From PALSA-1006 sp041660815 (lineage in GTDB: Bacteria > Pseudomonadota > Gammaproteobacteria > Burkholderiales > Gallionellaceae): 64,000 bases of DNA. Within the stretch, counting starts at the first letter, position 1. The number at the start of each line of letters is the position of its first letter. This document shows positions 51,736-62,254 of this stretch, in pieces. The notes below the pieces were generated by a model. It was not told the DNA's origin. It saw nothing but the letters and a program-made list of their open reading frames with translations, and searched no databases. The position numbers were made by a program, and so were the translations under genes. The DNA lies in assembly GCA_041660815.1 (NCBI GenBank), contig JBAZVN010000014.1, positions 32,681 through 96,680 of the forward strand. The letters are read 5' to 3'.

Positions 51736-52337
51736 GCGATCTGATCTATCCAGCCCTTCCCGGTTTAAAGCCCGTTGTGCGCCGCCGCCCCGAATGGCGC
51801 AGCGATATCATTGAGGCATGGAGTGGCGAAGAGACTGTCATCGGTCGCCGCCAATTCCCGCGCTGGGTCTACACCCTATCTTATGAAGTACTCCGCTCGA
51901 CTGCCGCACTACCCGAGCGCGCCCAGCTAATGGATTTCTTTAATCGCCATCGCGGTAGCGGCGAATCATTCCTATTTGTGGACGAAGAAGACAACGCCGT
52001 GGTCGATCAAGCTATCGGCACCACGGACGGCGTCACCACTACTTACCAGCTCACGCGCACGCTTTACGATTGGGTAGAACCGGTCTGGGTTGTTACCGGC
52101 ACACCAGTCATCAAGCGCGCGGGCGTAACGCTAACCGTCGGCACTCAATACACTATCGGCAGCATGGGCCAGCTTGTGCTTGCCGCTGCCGGTAGCGCCG
52201 GGCAGGCGCTCACCTGGACCGGCAGCTATGCCATGCGCGTGCGATTTGCCAAGGATGATCTGGAGTTCGAGCGCTTCCTGCAAGGGCTGTGGCAAGTCGG
52301 CACGGTCGGGTTAATTTCTAAGGTGTATTCGGCATGA
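51732..52337 (+). CDS. distal tail protein, DUF2460
   Basis: 201 aa. PRWVYTLSYEVLRS, MDFFNRHRGSGESFLFVDEED and a second beta part (LYDWVEPVWVVTGTPVIKRAGV) are typical of DUF2460, the gene after the tape measure in this tail type and in gene-transfer agents. Structural baseplate hub component. Confidence 0.88.
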   Translation: MSDLIYPALPGLKPVVRRRPEWRSDIIEAWSGEETVIGRRQFPRWVYTLSYEVLRSTAALPERAQLMDFFNRHRGSGESFLFVDEEDNAVVDQAIGTTDGVTTTYQLTRTLYDWVEPVWVVTGTPVIKRAGVTLTVGTQYTIGSMGQLVLAAAGSAGQALTWTGSYAMRVRFAKDDLEFERFLQGLWQVGTVGLISKVYSA

Positions 52338-53188
52338 TATCCACCACGTCACAACATCTCGCCGTGTTGCAGCTCCGCGAATTTTGGGCGGTGGATCTGT
52401 ATGAGATCGCCTTTGTGGATGGCTCGGTACTGCGTTATTCCGGCCACGCGCTCTCTGCAAGCTGGGGCGGCTATACCTGGGCAGGCGGTGGGCCGCTATT
52501 TCATCGCGGCTCGACTAAGCAAATTCGCGGTTTGGAAGCGGACAGTCTCACTGTAGAAATCGCCCCGCGCGAAACCGATATGCTGCTCGGTCTGCCGATG
52601 ATGCAGGCGGTGCAGAACGGCGCGCTGGATGGCGCGCGCTTCTCGCTGTATCGCGGCCATGCTGCTGTGCCGGGCGGGGCGCTAGCCGGGGCGATTCTTA
52701 AATTTCAGGGTGAGGTGCAGGAAGTGCAATCCGATTTGCGCATCCACCTCACCATCAAGAGCGATCTAATCAAACTCGACGCGCCGATCCCGCGCGATGT
52801 CTGGCAGCCGGGTTGCAGCCGCACGCTCTACGACACGGGCTGCGGGGCTAGCCGCACAACCTTTATGCACTTCACCTCTGCAGCGAGCGGATCAACCCGC
52901 GCCATGGTTAAAACCACCACATTGCCGCATGCCGCCGGATATTACGAAAGCGGAGAATTGCGCTTCACGTCCGGGGCTAATGCCGGCGCGCGCCGCAGTG
53001 TCCGCCTGCAACCAGATACCGAGACCCTGCACCTATCCTACCCCTTGCTGCATACCATCACTCCCGGCGATCAATTTCAATTATGGCCAGGCTGCTCCCA
53101 TGCGTGGGATGAATGCCAATCAAAATTCGCCAACGGCAGCAGCTTCAACGGCCAACCCTTTGTACCCTCTCCGGAGACTGCATTTTGA
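52334..53188 (+). CDS. tail tip protein, DUF2163
   Basis: 284 aa. Start overlaps the DUF2460 stop. LRYSGHALSASWGGYTWAGGGPLFHRG and CSRTLYDTGCGAS, CSHAWDECQSKFAN are diagnostic of DUF2163/BR0599 proteins, which form the tail tip hub with the NlpC-like protein encoded next. Confidence 0.9.
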   Translation: MISTTSQHLAVLQLREFWAVDLYEIAFVDGSVLRYSGHALSASWGGYTWAGGGPLFHRGSTKQIRGLEADSLTVEIAPRETDMLLGLPMMQAVQNGALDGARFSLYRGHAAVPGGALAGAILKFQGEVQEVQSDLRIHLTIKSDLIKLDAPIPRDVWQPGCSRTLYDTGCGASRTTFMHFTSAASGSTRAMVKTTTLPHAAGYYESGELRFTSGANAGARRSVRLQPDTETLHLSYPLLHTITPGDQFQLWPGCSHAWDECQSKFANGSSFNGQPFVPSPETAF

Positions 53189-53616
53189 CCACGCGCGCCG
53201 CCATTGTTGCCGAGGCTATGACCTGGCTGAATACGCCTTATCACCACCGCGCTCGCGCCAAAGGGGCCGGGGTTGATTGCGCGATGATTTTGATCGGCAT
53301 CTTTGCCAGCGTTGGACTAATCAAAGAATTTGAACCGGATGAATACCCGCGCGACTGGATGCTGCACCGTGAAGAAGATCGCTTCCGTGCAACGGTGCGC
53401 CAGCATGCCGACCAGATCACGCTTGCCGAAGTTCAACCCGGCGACGTGGCGTTGTATCTGGTGGGTAAGTGTTATGCGCACGGCGCGGTTGTGATCGGCT
53501 GGCCGGTGATCCTGCATGCTGATTCGCGTTTTGGCAAAGTCACACTGGTGGAAGGCGACCAAGGCTGGCTGGCCGGTCGCGCGGTGGAGTTCTATCGCGT
53601 GCGAGGCATCCAATGA
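53185..53616 (+). CDS. tail tip NlpC/P60 peptidase
   Basis: 143 aa from a TTG at 53185 that overlaps the preceding stop. Catalytic Cys in AGVDCAMILIGI, His in CYAHGAVVIGW, and a downstream polar residue (HADSRFGKV). A cysteine peptidase at the tail tip that cuts peptidoglycan during DNA entry. Confidence 0.88.
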   Translation: MTTRAAIVAEAMTWLNTPYHHRARAKGAGVDCAMILIGIFASVGLIKEFEPDEYPRDWMLHREEDRFRATVRQHADQITLAEVQPGDVALYLVGKCYAHGAVVIGWPVILHADSRFGKVTLVEGDQGWLAGRAVEFYRVRGIQ

Positions 53617-56600
53617 GCTTCGGCAATAAGACAATTAATAATGAAGAACCGCGCGTTCTATCGCTGCGAGTAAATCAGTCGGCCTATGGCGGCGCGAAGA
53701 CGCGCGTCTGGGGCAAGTGCCGTGTACCAGGCAACTTGCTGGATTACATGGATTTCACCTCGACCCCGCACACAACATCGGAAACTTCAGGGGGCAAGGG
53801 CGGCGGCGGAGTAACATCGACAAATACCAGTTACACCTACACGGCTGCAACGATCATCGGCTTGTGCACCGGCACCATCGCCGGGGTTGGCAAGGTCTGG
53901 CGAGATAAGGACACCACCACACTCGACGCGCTTGGCATGACGCTCAAGACCGGTGCGCTGCGGCAAGCTGTATGGTCTCACCTGACCGCGAACCACCCGG
54001 ACCAGGCCGTTACTTATTCTGGGATCGCCTTCGTAGCGAATAACGCCTTCGACCTCGGGTCATCTCCCAACTCGCCCAACCTAAGCTTCGAGGTATTTGG
54101 CGAGCGCATCATTTCGGGCGGCGACGACGCGGCAGCGGCGGACATTATTTATGACATCGTCGCCGATCCGGTTGAGGGTATCGGCCTTTCTGCCGACGTG
54201 CTGGCGAATATCAACGACTACGCGCTATGGTGTACGGCGATGGGTCTGTCCGTCTCCGTCGGCGCGACCTCGCAGCACACCTCGCGTGATCTGATCGCGC
54301 AAGTGCTCAAAGCCACCATGGCTGAGGCGGTGTGGTCAGCCGGCCAGATCCGCATCGTGCCTTATGGCGATGAGGCGGTGGGTGCGTGGACGCCGAACAC
54401 TACGCCAGTCTATGACTTGACCGAGTCGGATTTTCTGGAAGCCCCGCGCCACAAGCGCACTCAGCCTGCGGACGCGATCAACCGCGTCACGCTCAACTAC
54501 ACCTCGCGTGCGAAGGACTACAACACCGTCACCGTGATGCGCGATGACCTTTCTGCGGTAACGCAGTTCGGGCCCCGCCCGGAGACGCTTGATCTAGCCT
54601 GTATCACCCGCGACGCAATGGCTGTGGTTGTGTGCGAGTTCTGGCGTAATCGTGGCCTGTATATCCGCAACCAGTGGGAATTCGTCGTGGATGAGCGCTA
54701 TTGTCTGGTCGAGGCGATGGATCTGCTCACCCTCACCTTCGGCCCGCAGCATCTCGATCATGTCGCGGTGCGCGTGGTAGAGACTACGGACGACGGCGCA
54801 GGCAAGATCAGCATGCTGGTCGAAGAGTGGCCATTCGGCCTACTCAAAGCAACTGCGATCCCAACCCAGCCGATTAGCGGCTATGTGCCCGAGCAGAATA
54901 TCGCACCAGGCGCGACGAATACGCCGGTGATTTTTGAAGCCCCGAATTACCTCACGGCGCCCGCGTTGGAAATATGGATCGGCGCTTCCGGAGGCGCACA
55001 CTGGGGCGGGGCAAATGTATGGGTATCGGATGACGGCATGAGCTATCAGCAGATTGGCGCGATCACCAACCCGGCACGGCATGGCGTGCTGGCAGCGGCG
55101 CTGGCGGCTGGCAGCGATCCAGATACAACGCATACGCTGTATGCAGATATGACCCTCAGCGGCGGGCAGTTGCTCTCTGGTACACAGGCTGATGCGGACA
55201 ACGGCAACACGCTGTGCTGGGTGGATGGCGAGCTGATAGCCTATCAGACTGCCACGCTCACCACGCCAAACCACTATTCGCTAGCCTATCTACGGCGCGG
55301 CCAGCAAGGCACGATCAGTGCCGGGCACGCCTCCGGTGCGCAGTTCCTGCGGCTTAATGATGCCGTGTTTAAATATCGCGTGCCGAGCGAACGTATCGGT
55401 AGTCCGGTATGGATCAAGTTGCAGGCGTTCAATAAATTCGGGCGCTCGCCCGAGCCGTTAGATACAGTGACAGCGCATCAGTACACCATCGCGGGCAACA
55501 AGCCGTTGCCGCTCACCAGCCTGACTGCGACCGGTGGCCTGTTTGAAATCGGGTTGGCATGGACCACATCGCCGAGCGCGCGAGACATCGACTACATCGA
55601 GCTGTGGGCGGCGACTAGCAATAACCGCGCAAACGCTTACCCGCTCACCAGCCAGAAGCACCCGCTGACCGCATGGAAGCACCCCGGCTTGCAGCCGGCA
55701 CAGTCCTGGTACTACTGGGGTAGAGCGGTGGATACGAGCGGGAACGCCGGGGATTATTATCCATCCTCCGCTACTGCCGGAATCTACGCATCCGTAAGTT
55801 CCGATCCGTCCGCGCTGTTGACGCAATTACAAAGCTCAATTGATTTAAGTGAGCTCAGCAGTTCGCTGGCAATACCGTTGGCCGGCATGCCAGGCGCGCT
55901 AAAATCACATGCCATTGTTTCATTACAAGAATCGCTATCTACATACGACATCACTAATCGCATGCAATGGCAGGAAGCGGTGACTAATGCGACCATAAGC
56001 ACCGATCCTCTCTCCGGAAAAATCCAGTTACTAGCTACGGCCAATGTCACGACGGATGTCGAGAGTCGCCTAACATCTGTTGAGACCGTCGCGAACGCCG
56101 CCACTGGCACACTAACCAGTACCGTGGCCACGGTCGCCACGCAGGGCGCGAATCTAACTACTGCGCAAGGGCAGATCGCCACGTTAGCGAATCAAGTGTC
56201 GCTATCGGCAAGCCAGGTGTATGTTGATGAGTCGGTCAATAATGCCACGGGTGCAATTACGGTCGGCGCCGCAAACTCAGCCTCGGCACTCGCTCAAGCT
56301 GAGATTCAAAGCGCGCTGGATGCATTTACCAGTGCCGGATCATTGACCGCATTAACTGCCAACGTCGCTACCGCGCAGAGTCAATTGACGTCCACAGCCG
56401 AGGCATTGCAGTCGGAGGTGATAGCACGCTCTGCGCTGGTGGCCACGGTAGCTGCAAATGGCGCGGCAATTTTGAGCGAGCAAACCGCCCGCGCGGATGC
56501 CGATACCGCCAACGCAACCAGCATCAGTGCGCTGAGCGCGCAAGTGAACAACGCCACAACCGGCCTGCCCGCCGCACATTCAGCTATCCAATCCGAGCAA

Positions 56601-58447
56601 ACCGCCCGCGCGGATGCCGATACCGCCAACGCAACCAGCATCAGTGCGCTGAGCGCGCAAGTGAACAACGCCACAACCGGCCTGCCCGCCGCACATTCAG
56701 CTATCCAATCCGAGCAAACCNNNNNNNNNNNNNNNNNNNNNNNNNNNNNNNNNNNNNNNNNNNNNNNNNNNNNNNNNNNNNNNNNNNNNNNNNNNNNNNN
56801 NNNNNNNNNNNNNNNNNNNNCGAGCAAACCGCCCGCGCGGATGCCGATACCGCCAACGCAACCAGCATCAGTGCGCTGAGCGCGCAAGTGAACAACGCCA
56901 CAACCGGCCTGCCCGCCGCACATTCAGCTATCCAATCCGAGCAAACCGCCCGCGCGGATGCCGATACCGCCAACGCAACCAGCATCAGCACGCTGAGTGC
57001 GCAAGTAAATAACGTCACAACAGGATTACCCGCCGCGCATTCGGCGATCCAAACCGAGCAAACCGCCCGCGCGGATGGGGATACCGCCAATGCGAACAGC
57101 ATCAGCACGCTAAGCGCGCAAGTCAACAATGCTACAACCGGGCTGCCCGCAGCACATTCGGCCATTCAAACCGAACAAACCACCCGCGCAAATGGTGATA
57201 CCGCCAATGCGAACAGCATCAGCACGCTAAGCGCGCAAGTCAACAATATTACAACCGGACTACCCGCCGCGCATGCAGCTATCCAAACCGAGGAAAGTAC
57301 CCGCGCGGATGGGGATACCGCCAATGCGAACAGCATCAGTACTGTGCAAGCGCGTGCGGTGAACTCAGCCTCGGCACTCTCTCAAGCGGAGATTCAAAAT
57401 GCGCTCGATGCGTTTACCAGCGGCGCATCGTTGACCGCCCTAACATCCAATGTCGCGATAGCGCAGAGTGAGCTTCAATCCACAGCCGAGGCATTACGGT
57501 CGGAGGTGGTGGCGCGTTCCGCGCTGGTGGCCACAGTGGCCGAAAATAGCGCAGCCATTCAAACCGAACAAACTGCCCGCGCTAATGCAGATAGCGCCAA
57601 CGCGAGCAGCATCAGCACCGTGCAGGCGCGACTCAATACGGGTGATTTCGCAGCGGTCAAGACGCAAGCCACCGCGACAGCAGATGCCCTGGGTGGCGTT
57701 ATGGCCAAATACCTGATGATGGTAGATGCCAATGGGCATATAGCGGCCATTGAACTGACATCGGGGGGCGATGCCGGGCAAATGATATTTTTGGCGGACA
57801 AATTTGCCTTCGTTAAGCCGGACGGTACGGGCACACCAAAGCAGGTATTGACACTAGGCGTTATTAATGGAGTTGCTGCGCTGGGGTTGGATGGTGAATT
57901 AATTATCGACGGCTCAATTCTCGCGCGCACGATTGTTGCAGAGTCAATCACGGCAGACCGGATCGCACCGAAAACATTAACCGCCGTCCAAATTGCCGAT
58001 CTGGCTGTAAATACCCTACAGATCGCGGGCAACGCAGTAACTGCAACTTACTTTAATGAAACCGTGAGTAACATACCGATACCAAACACTATTTATTATT
58101 CATACGCTGATGTTTTTAGTTTTTCGTACAACCACGGGCATTCAGATTCAATCCCAGTGTCATGCTCGGTATATGTCAATACTAATGCTACTGGGTATGG
58201 TAGTACGAGTATCTCGATTAGCCTGGATAGACTGAGTGGAGGTATTTGGTACAGCATTGCTAGTGGTAAACATGTCACCACTGGTTCTGGATCTTGTGCG
58301 GCATCCACTACGCTGTTATTTGGTGATACCGCACCAGCGGGGGATTCGACGTACCGCGTTAGAGTGAATGCGCTAACAACCCCGGGATACTATGTAGCAG
58401 GAAACGTGTTAGACGCATCAGTGTCGCTAACGGGGGTAAAACGGTGA
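53613..58447 (+). CDS. host-specificity tail tip protein (gpJ-like), interrupted by assembly gap
   Basis: One gene from 53613 to 58447; the frame appears to change across 56721-56820 only because the 100 N are of arbitrary length. N-terminal TipJ-like part (MSFGNKTINNEEPRVLSLRV, TATIIGLCTGTIAGVGKVWRD). Fibronectin-like domains follow. Then 117-bp (39-residue) repeats with SEQTARADADTANATSIS. The C-terminal part (FLADKFAFVKPDGTGTPKQ, ARTIVAESITADRI) is DUF1983-like. It binds the host receptor. Copy number of the repeat is unknown. Confidence 0.88.
56477..57405 (+). repeat. 117-bp tandem repeats in the tail tip gene
   Basis: Units begin at 56477, 56594, 56711 (cut by the gap), 56821, 56938, 57055, 57172 and 57289, each 117 bp apart except across the gap. 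The first four are near identical, later ones diverge. The protein unit is 39 residues of Ala/Thr/Asn-rich helix-like text (SALSAQVNNATTGLPAAHSA), probably a trimeric coiled fibre stalk. Confidence 0.95.
56721..56820. other. assembly gap (100 N)
   Basis: Run of 100 N inside the repeat array. Unit starts on both sides are 110 bp apart instead of a multiple of 117, and adding 7 nt (or 7 + n x 117) restores one reading frame. Thus the N count is a placeholder and repeat copies are missing. Confidence 0.98.
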
Positions 58448-58797
58448 AACGATTTATTGTGTTTGACAGTGAGGGGAGGCTTCGCAGCGCAGGAGTCCGA
58501 TCTGGTTGTGGTGTATCCACAACGAATGATTTTTTCGAGGTAGAGCATGACGGAAGCCACACGGACATATTTCGATCCATAGCTGGGCTAGTAACACCTA
58601 AATCAGCTAACTCAGCAGTATTGTCTGGGACAACGATCTCCAACATTACGCTTCCAGCGCGAATTGCCATAGAAGGTGTAACACACGAAGTTACCGACGC
58701 AACTGTAACGCTGTCCTTCGACTTCCCCGGAACCTATGAAGTGGTTGTTGATCCTGTATCCGAGTTACAAAAAACATTTATGGTGACCTACCCATGA
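58444..58797 (+). CDS. tail-associated protein of unknown function
   Basis: 117 aa, start overlaps the gpJ stop. KRFIVFDSEGRLRSAGVRSG at the start and an Ig-like end (TVTLSFDFPGTYEVVVDP). Probably a small tail-tip accessory or chaperone. Confidence 0.6.
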   Translation: MKRFIVFDSEGRLRSAGVRSGCGVSTTNDFFEVEHDGSHTDIFRSIAGLVTPKSANSAVLSGTTISNITLPARIAIEGVTHEVTDATVTLSFDFPGTYEVVVDPVSELQKTFMVTYP

Positions 58798-58961
58798 TTA
58801 TCCACACCAAGCAAGACTACGCGCAAATGCGGAAACTGGCTTACCCATCGCAAGCTGATTTGGCGGACGCGCTTTACTGGCAGCTTAAAGGTGATAACAC
58901 AAAAATGAACGACTACATCGCCAAGTGTGATGCAGTGAAAGCGAAATTCCCAAAAACTTAG
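58794..58961 (+). CDS. small tail protein
   Basis: 55 aa. IHTKQDYAQMRKLAYPSQAD and YIAKCDAVKAKFPK match the small proteins that follow tail genes in many phages. The ATG overlaps the previous stop. Role unknown. Confidence 0.65.
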   Translation: MIIHTKQDYAQMRKLAYPSQADLADALYWQLKGDNTKMNDYIAKCDAVKAKFPKT

Positions 58962-58973
58962 GAGAAATAAATT

Positions 58974-60593
58974 ATGTCTTGGTATAAAACCGGAACTATC
59001 AGTGTCACCAACGGTTCATCAACTGTCTATGGATCGGGAACTTTATTTGTCGATATTGGCATACTCAATCCCGGCGATATGTGGCTGGCACCGGACGAGA
59101 AACAATATGAAATTTTAAGTTTTCAATCCAACACCGAATTTACGCTGGTCGGCGCTTATCTGGGCACCACGGTAAGTGGAGCAAGCTATGCCATCGTTCC
59201 GATTGGTCTTTTGCCATCCACTCTGGCACAGCAGGTTAAAGCCACATTGACCACCGCCAACACAGCGCTGGCATCGGCGGTTCTATCAAATACAAATGCA
59301 CAAGGCCTAACCCCGACTCAACAACAAAATGCACGTACAAATATTGCCGCGCTAAGTGCGGCTGATGTGGGTGCCGGGCGTTTGAGCAAGTCTGTGGCTG
59401 GCAACACCGATGTGACGCTGACAGCCGTCGAGGCTGCGAATCAGTTTTTGGAATTCACCGGCGTACTCACCGGAAATATCAACGTCATCGTGCCCACTGC
59501 GGCACGGCTATTTTCGATCTACAACGCGACGTCGGGCGCGTATACGTTAACGGTAAAAACGGCGGCGGGGAGTGGAATTGCAGTTAGGCAGGGTGGCCGG
59601 ATGTTTGTAGAGTGTGACTCAGTTAATGTCATTAACCCCAATTTTGGAGATATTAACGGTCTAGCGGGTAGTTTTACAGATGTAGTTTCAACAGCAATAA
59701 CCGACCAATCAACGGGGTCAATTGGGAGTGTGTATTCGCATGAAATAATAAATGCACATGCAGGTACAGTAGGTTCGTGGACAGGGTCCATTTATCGCTG
59801 GCAAAAAGGAAACGTCAATACGAATCAAGGTTTTTTTGGTGCAGTAATGGTCACTGGTTCAGGTAATACTGAAAGTGCATTTGTTTGGGGCTTAAAGCCG
59901 TTAGCCACTGCTAGTGCGATTACAGAATACATGCGGCTGACTACAACCGGATTAACAGTTAACGGAACAGAAAATATAAATTCTGCTACCGCAGATCAAT
60001 ATGCTATGTCGCTGATTCACTCTGCCGCGGGAACAGGGGCGGCCGGGCCATTAGGATTGTTTATTCACTACAGCAGTGGAACTCCAAATGGCGCGGGAAA
60101 TGATTTTATTTCATGCCGAGATTCTACTGCATATCGGCTAGTTGTTAGATCGAACGGAAACGTTGAGAACACTAATAATTCTTATGGTGCGATATCAGAT
60201 ATAAAAGTGAAAGAGAACATCACAGATTGCACGCCAAAATTAGACAATCTGAATCGAGTTCGCGTTGTTAACTACAATTTAATCGGTGACCCGTCTCATA
60301 AACAAATTGGAGTTATAGCTCAAGAATTAGAGCAGGTTTTTCCGTCATTAATTGCAGAATCCCCTGATTATGAAGATATAAAAAAATCAAGGACAGTAGA
60401 AGTTTTGGCTGTTGTTGATGAAGCAGGTAATGAGATAACTGCCGCTACAACTAAGACGGAAGAATATGTTGAGCGAATCCCTCTGGGTACTGTAACAAAA
60501 TCAGTGAAATACTCTGTTTTTGTGCCGATGCTGATAAAAGCATTGCAAGAGCTCGACGCTAAATTCGAAACCTACGTTGCGAGTCATCCATAA
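58974..60593 (+). CDS. tail fibre with S74 intramolecular chaperone
   Basis: 539 aa. AGGAGAAAT precedes the ATG. N-terminal attachment part, beta-rich middle, and a C-terminal peptidase S74 domain with the autocleavage site SDIKVKENI, QIGVIAQELEQVFP and SVFVPMLIKALQELDAKF. The domain trimerises the fibre and is then cut off. No DGR variable repeat is present. Confidence 0.9.
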   Translation: MSWYKTGTISVTNGSSTVYGSGTLFVDIGILNPGDMWLAPDEKQYEILSFQSNTEFTLVGAYLGTTVSGASYAIVPIGLLPSTLAQQVKATLTTANTALASAVLSNTNAQGLTPTQQQNARTNIAALSAADVGAGRLSKSVAGNTDVTLTAVEAANQFLEFTGVLTGNINVIVPTAARLFSIYNATSGAYTLTVKTAAGSGIAVRQGGRMFVECDSVNVINPNFGDINGLAGSFTDVVSTAITDQSTGSIGSVYSHEIINAHAGTVGSWTGSIYRWQKGNVNTNQGFFGAVMVTGSGNTESAFVWGLKPLATASAITEYMRLTTTGLTVNGTENINSATADQYAMSLIHSAAGTGAAGPLGLFIHYSSGTPNGAGNDFISCRDSTAYRLVVRSNGNVENTNNSYGAISDIKVKENITDCTPKLDNLNRVRVVNYNLIGDPSHKQIGVIAQELEQVFPSLIAESPDYEDIKKSRTVEVLAVVDEAGNEITAATTKTEEYVERIPLGTVTKSVKYSVFVPMLIKALQELDAKFETYVASHP

Positions 60594-60679
60594 TGAAAAA
60601 CATCATTGTTCTGGCCAACCGTTTCTTCGCGGGATTGTGCGGGGCGGCTGCGGGTGCATTTTCTTGGGTGGTGATGTAA
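60593..60679 (+). CDS. tiny membrane protein
   Basis: 28 aa, mostly hydrophobic (IIVLANRFFAGLCGAAAGAF), start inside the fibre stop and stop overlapping the next start. Typical of tiny lysis-cassette proteins. Function unknown. Confidence 0.45.
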   Translation: MKNIIVLANRFFAGLCGAAAGAFSWVVM

Positions 60680-61047
60680 TGGCCGAGCCACATTCAACTG
60701 TTTTGGCTGGCGCGCTTTATGGTGCGGGAGTCAGTTCCGTTACCATGTTTTTTGGTGCGCAGGTAGATGCGCTGGTTGCCGGTCTAGTTGCGGCGATCCT
60801 AGCATCGATCTGGATGGAGACTATCGACAACAAGCGCAAGGCCGCTTCAGCGGTGATCCTGTCTGCGTTATTGGCGGGCTATGGCTCTCCGGTTGCAGCG
60901 CAGTGGATCGCGTTTTCTGTCTCCGGCATCTCGATCACCGATCAGTTGCGCATCGTGATCGCGCTGATGATTGGTGCATCCTGCCCTCGACTTGTTCCCT
61001 TGGTACTACAAGCATTCGGCAAACGAGTGCAGGGAGGCCAGTCATGA
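60679..61047 (+). CDS. holin-like membrane protein
   Basis: 122 aa from ATG 60679. Several hydrophobic helices (VDALVAGLVAAILASIWM, AASAVILSALLAGYG, LRIVIALMIGASC). In the lysis block before the endolysin, so a holin is likely. Family not certain. Confidence 0.65.
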   Translation: MAEPHSTVLAGALYGAGVSSVTMFFGAQVDALVAGLVAAILASIWMETIDNKRKAASAVILSALLAGYGSPVAAQWIAFSVSGISITDQLRIVIALMIGASCPRLVPLVLQAFGKRVQGGQS

Positions 61048-61289
61048 ACCTTGTAGTGACGCTCTTAATGCTGGCGGCCACGCTGATAGTAATGCAACAC
61101 GGTTTAAGTTTGGTTGCCCACATCAGCCCAAAGCGCTGGTTCGGCTGCAAGTGGAAGTTAATTGGATTGGCACTCGCCAATGCGCTGGTATGTGGCGGCG
61201 CTGTTGGGGCGCTGCTGAGTTGGCCACCGAGTTCCGCATTGATGGTGATCGGCTTGGCGTTGTTTTTTATTTCTGATCGGAGGATGTGA
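61044..61289 (+). CDS. small membrane protein, possible second holin/antiholin
   Basis: 81 aa with two or three hydrophobic helices (VVTLLMLAATLIVMQHG, LIGLALANALVCGGAVGALL, ALMVIGLALFFI). Coupled at both ends to its neighbours. Holin partner by position. Confidence 0.6.
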   Translation: MNLVVTLLMLAATLIVMQHGLSLVAHISPKRWFGCKWKLIGLALANALVCGGAVGALLSWPPSSALMVIGLALFFISDRRM

Positions 61290-62254
61290 TGGGTAAATTC
61301 AATTTGTCGTGGCGCTGGTTTTTTAGTCATCGATCATGGTTTTTGTGGGGCGGATCGGCTCTCGCTTTATGGGCATCGCTGCGCTCCGATCCGGATGGTG
61401 GCCTCTCTACCTTGTTCGGCAGCTTGGCGCTGGTGCAGGGTATATGGGCTATAGCCGCCTCGCACTGGTCACGCAAGGCGCTGATGAACTATCCCGAAGC
61501 AGACATGCAGCGGCTATTCCGTAAAGCATCGGAAGGCTCTATCGGTGCTGGCCTTGCCTTGATTTCAATCGCGATCATGTTCTTTGCTGGCGTGATGGTC
61601 TTCGCGCCCCGCGCCCATGCTGCGGATCTGCCAGCCGGATTTATTAAATACGGCCCAACGCTCAAGGTCGAGCAGCAACGCTACTGGTCAGCGCATCCAT
61701 GCCCTGAAGTATTGGCCGCGCTGGTGGAGCAGGAATCGTGCATCAGTCTCAAATCGAAGGGCTGCTGGAATCCGGCGGCAAAACTCAAATCGGAGAGAGA
61801 GGAGGGCGCGGGCATGGGGCAGATCACCCGCGCTTACCGTGCCGATGGCTCACAGCGCTTTGATGCATTGGCCGGACTGCGTGGCCAGTACAGCGGCGAC
61901 CTCGGCGAGTTGTCCTGGCAGAACGTCTACACCCGCCCGGATCTGCAACTGCGCGCCATCGTGCTGATGAGCCGCGACAACGCTAAAATATTCCGCGTTG
62001 CGCCCTCGATGCTGGCCTTTGGTGATGCCGCCTATAACGGCGGAGCAAGCGGCGTGCAAAAAGAGCGCCGTGCCTGCGCGCTGACACAAGGCTGCGATCC
62101 GGGGCAGTGGTTCGGTAATGTCGAGCTGCACTGCCTCAAGTCTCGCCAGCCGCTCTACGGTGGCCGTAATGCCTGCGACATCAACCGTGAGCACGTCCGC
62201 AATGTGTTCCTGGTGCGCGCAGATAAATATCGCAAAGCATGGGCGGGCGTATGA
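61289..62254 (+). CDS. membrane-anchored endolysin with lytic transglycosylase domain
   Basis: 321 aa from ATG 61289. Three hydrophobic segments in the first 110 residues (FLWGGSALALWASL, LVQGIWAIAA, ALISIAIMFFAGVMVF), then an SLT-like domain from about 130: catalytic Glu in ALVEQESC, EEGAGMGQITRAY, and FGDAAYNGG. It should cleave glycan strands. The N-terminus may be an export/anchor region. Start overlaps the preceding stop. Confidence 0.8.
   Translation: MGKFNLSWRWFFSHRSWFLWGGSALALWASLRSDPDGGLSTLFGSLALVQGIWAIAASHWSRKALMNYPEADMQRLFRKASEGSIGAGLALISIAIMFFAGVMVFAPRAHAADLPAGFIKYGPTLKVEQQRYWSAHPCPEVLAALVEQESCISLKSKGCWNPAAKLKSEREEGAGMGQITRAYRADGSQRFDALAGLRGQYSGDLGELSWQNVYTRPDLQLRAIVLMSRDNAKIFRVAPSMLAFGDAAYNGGASGVQKERRACALTQGCDPGQWFGNVELHCLKSRQPLYGGRNACDINREHVRNVFLVRADKYRKAWAGV

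Noticed and set aside
56477..57405. CRISPR-like array
   Set aside because: The 117-bp units are contiguous, without spacers, and encode an in-frame 39-residue protein repeat.
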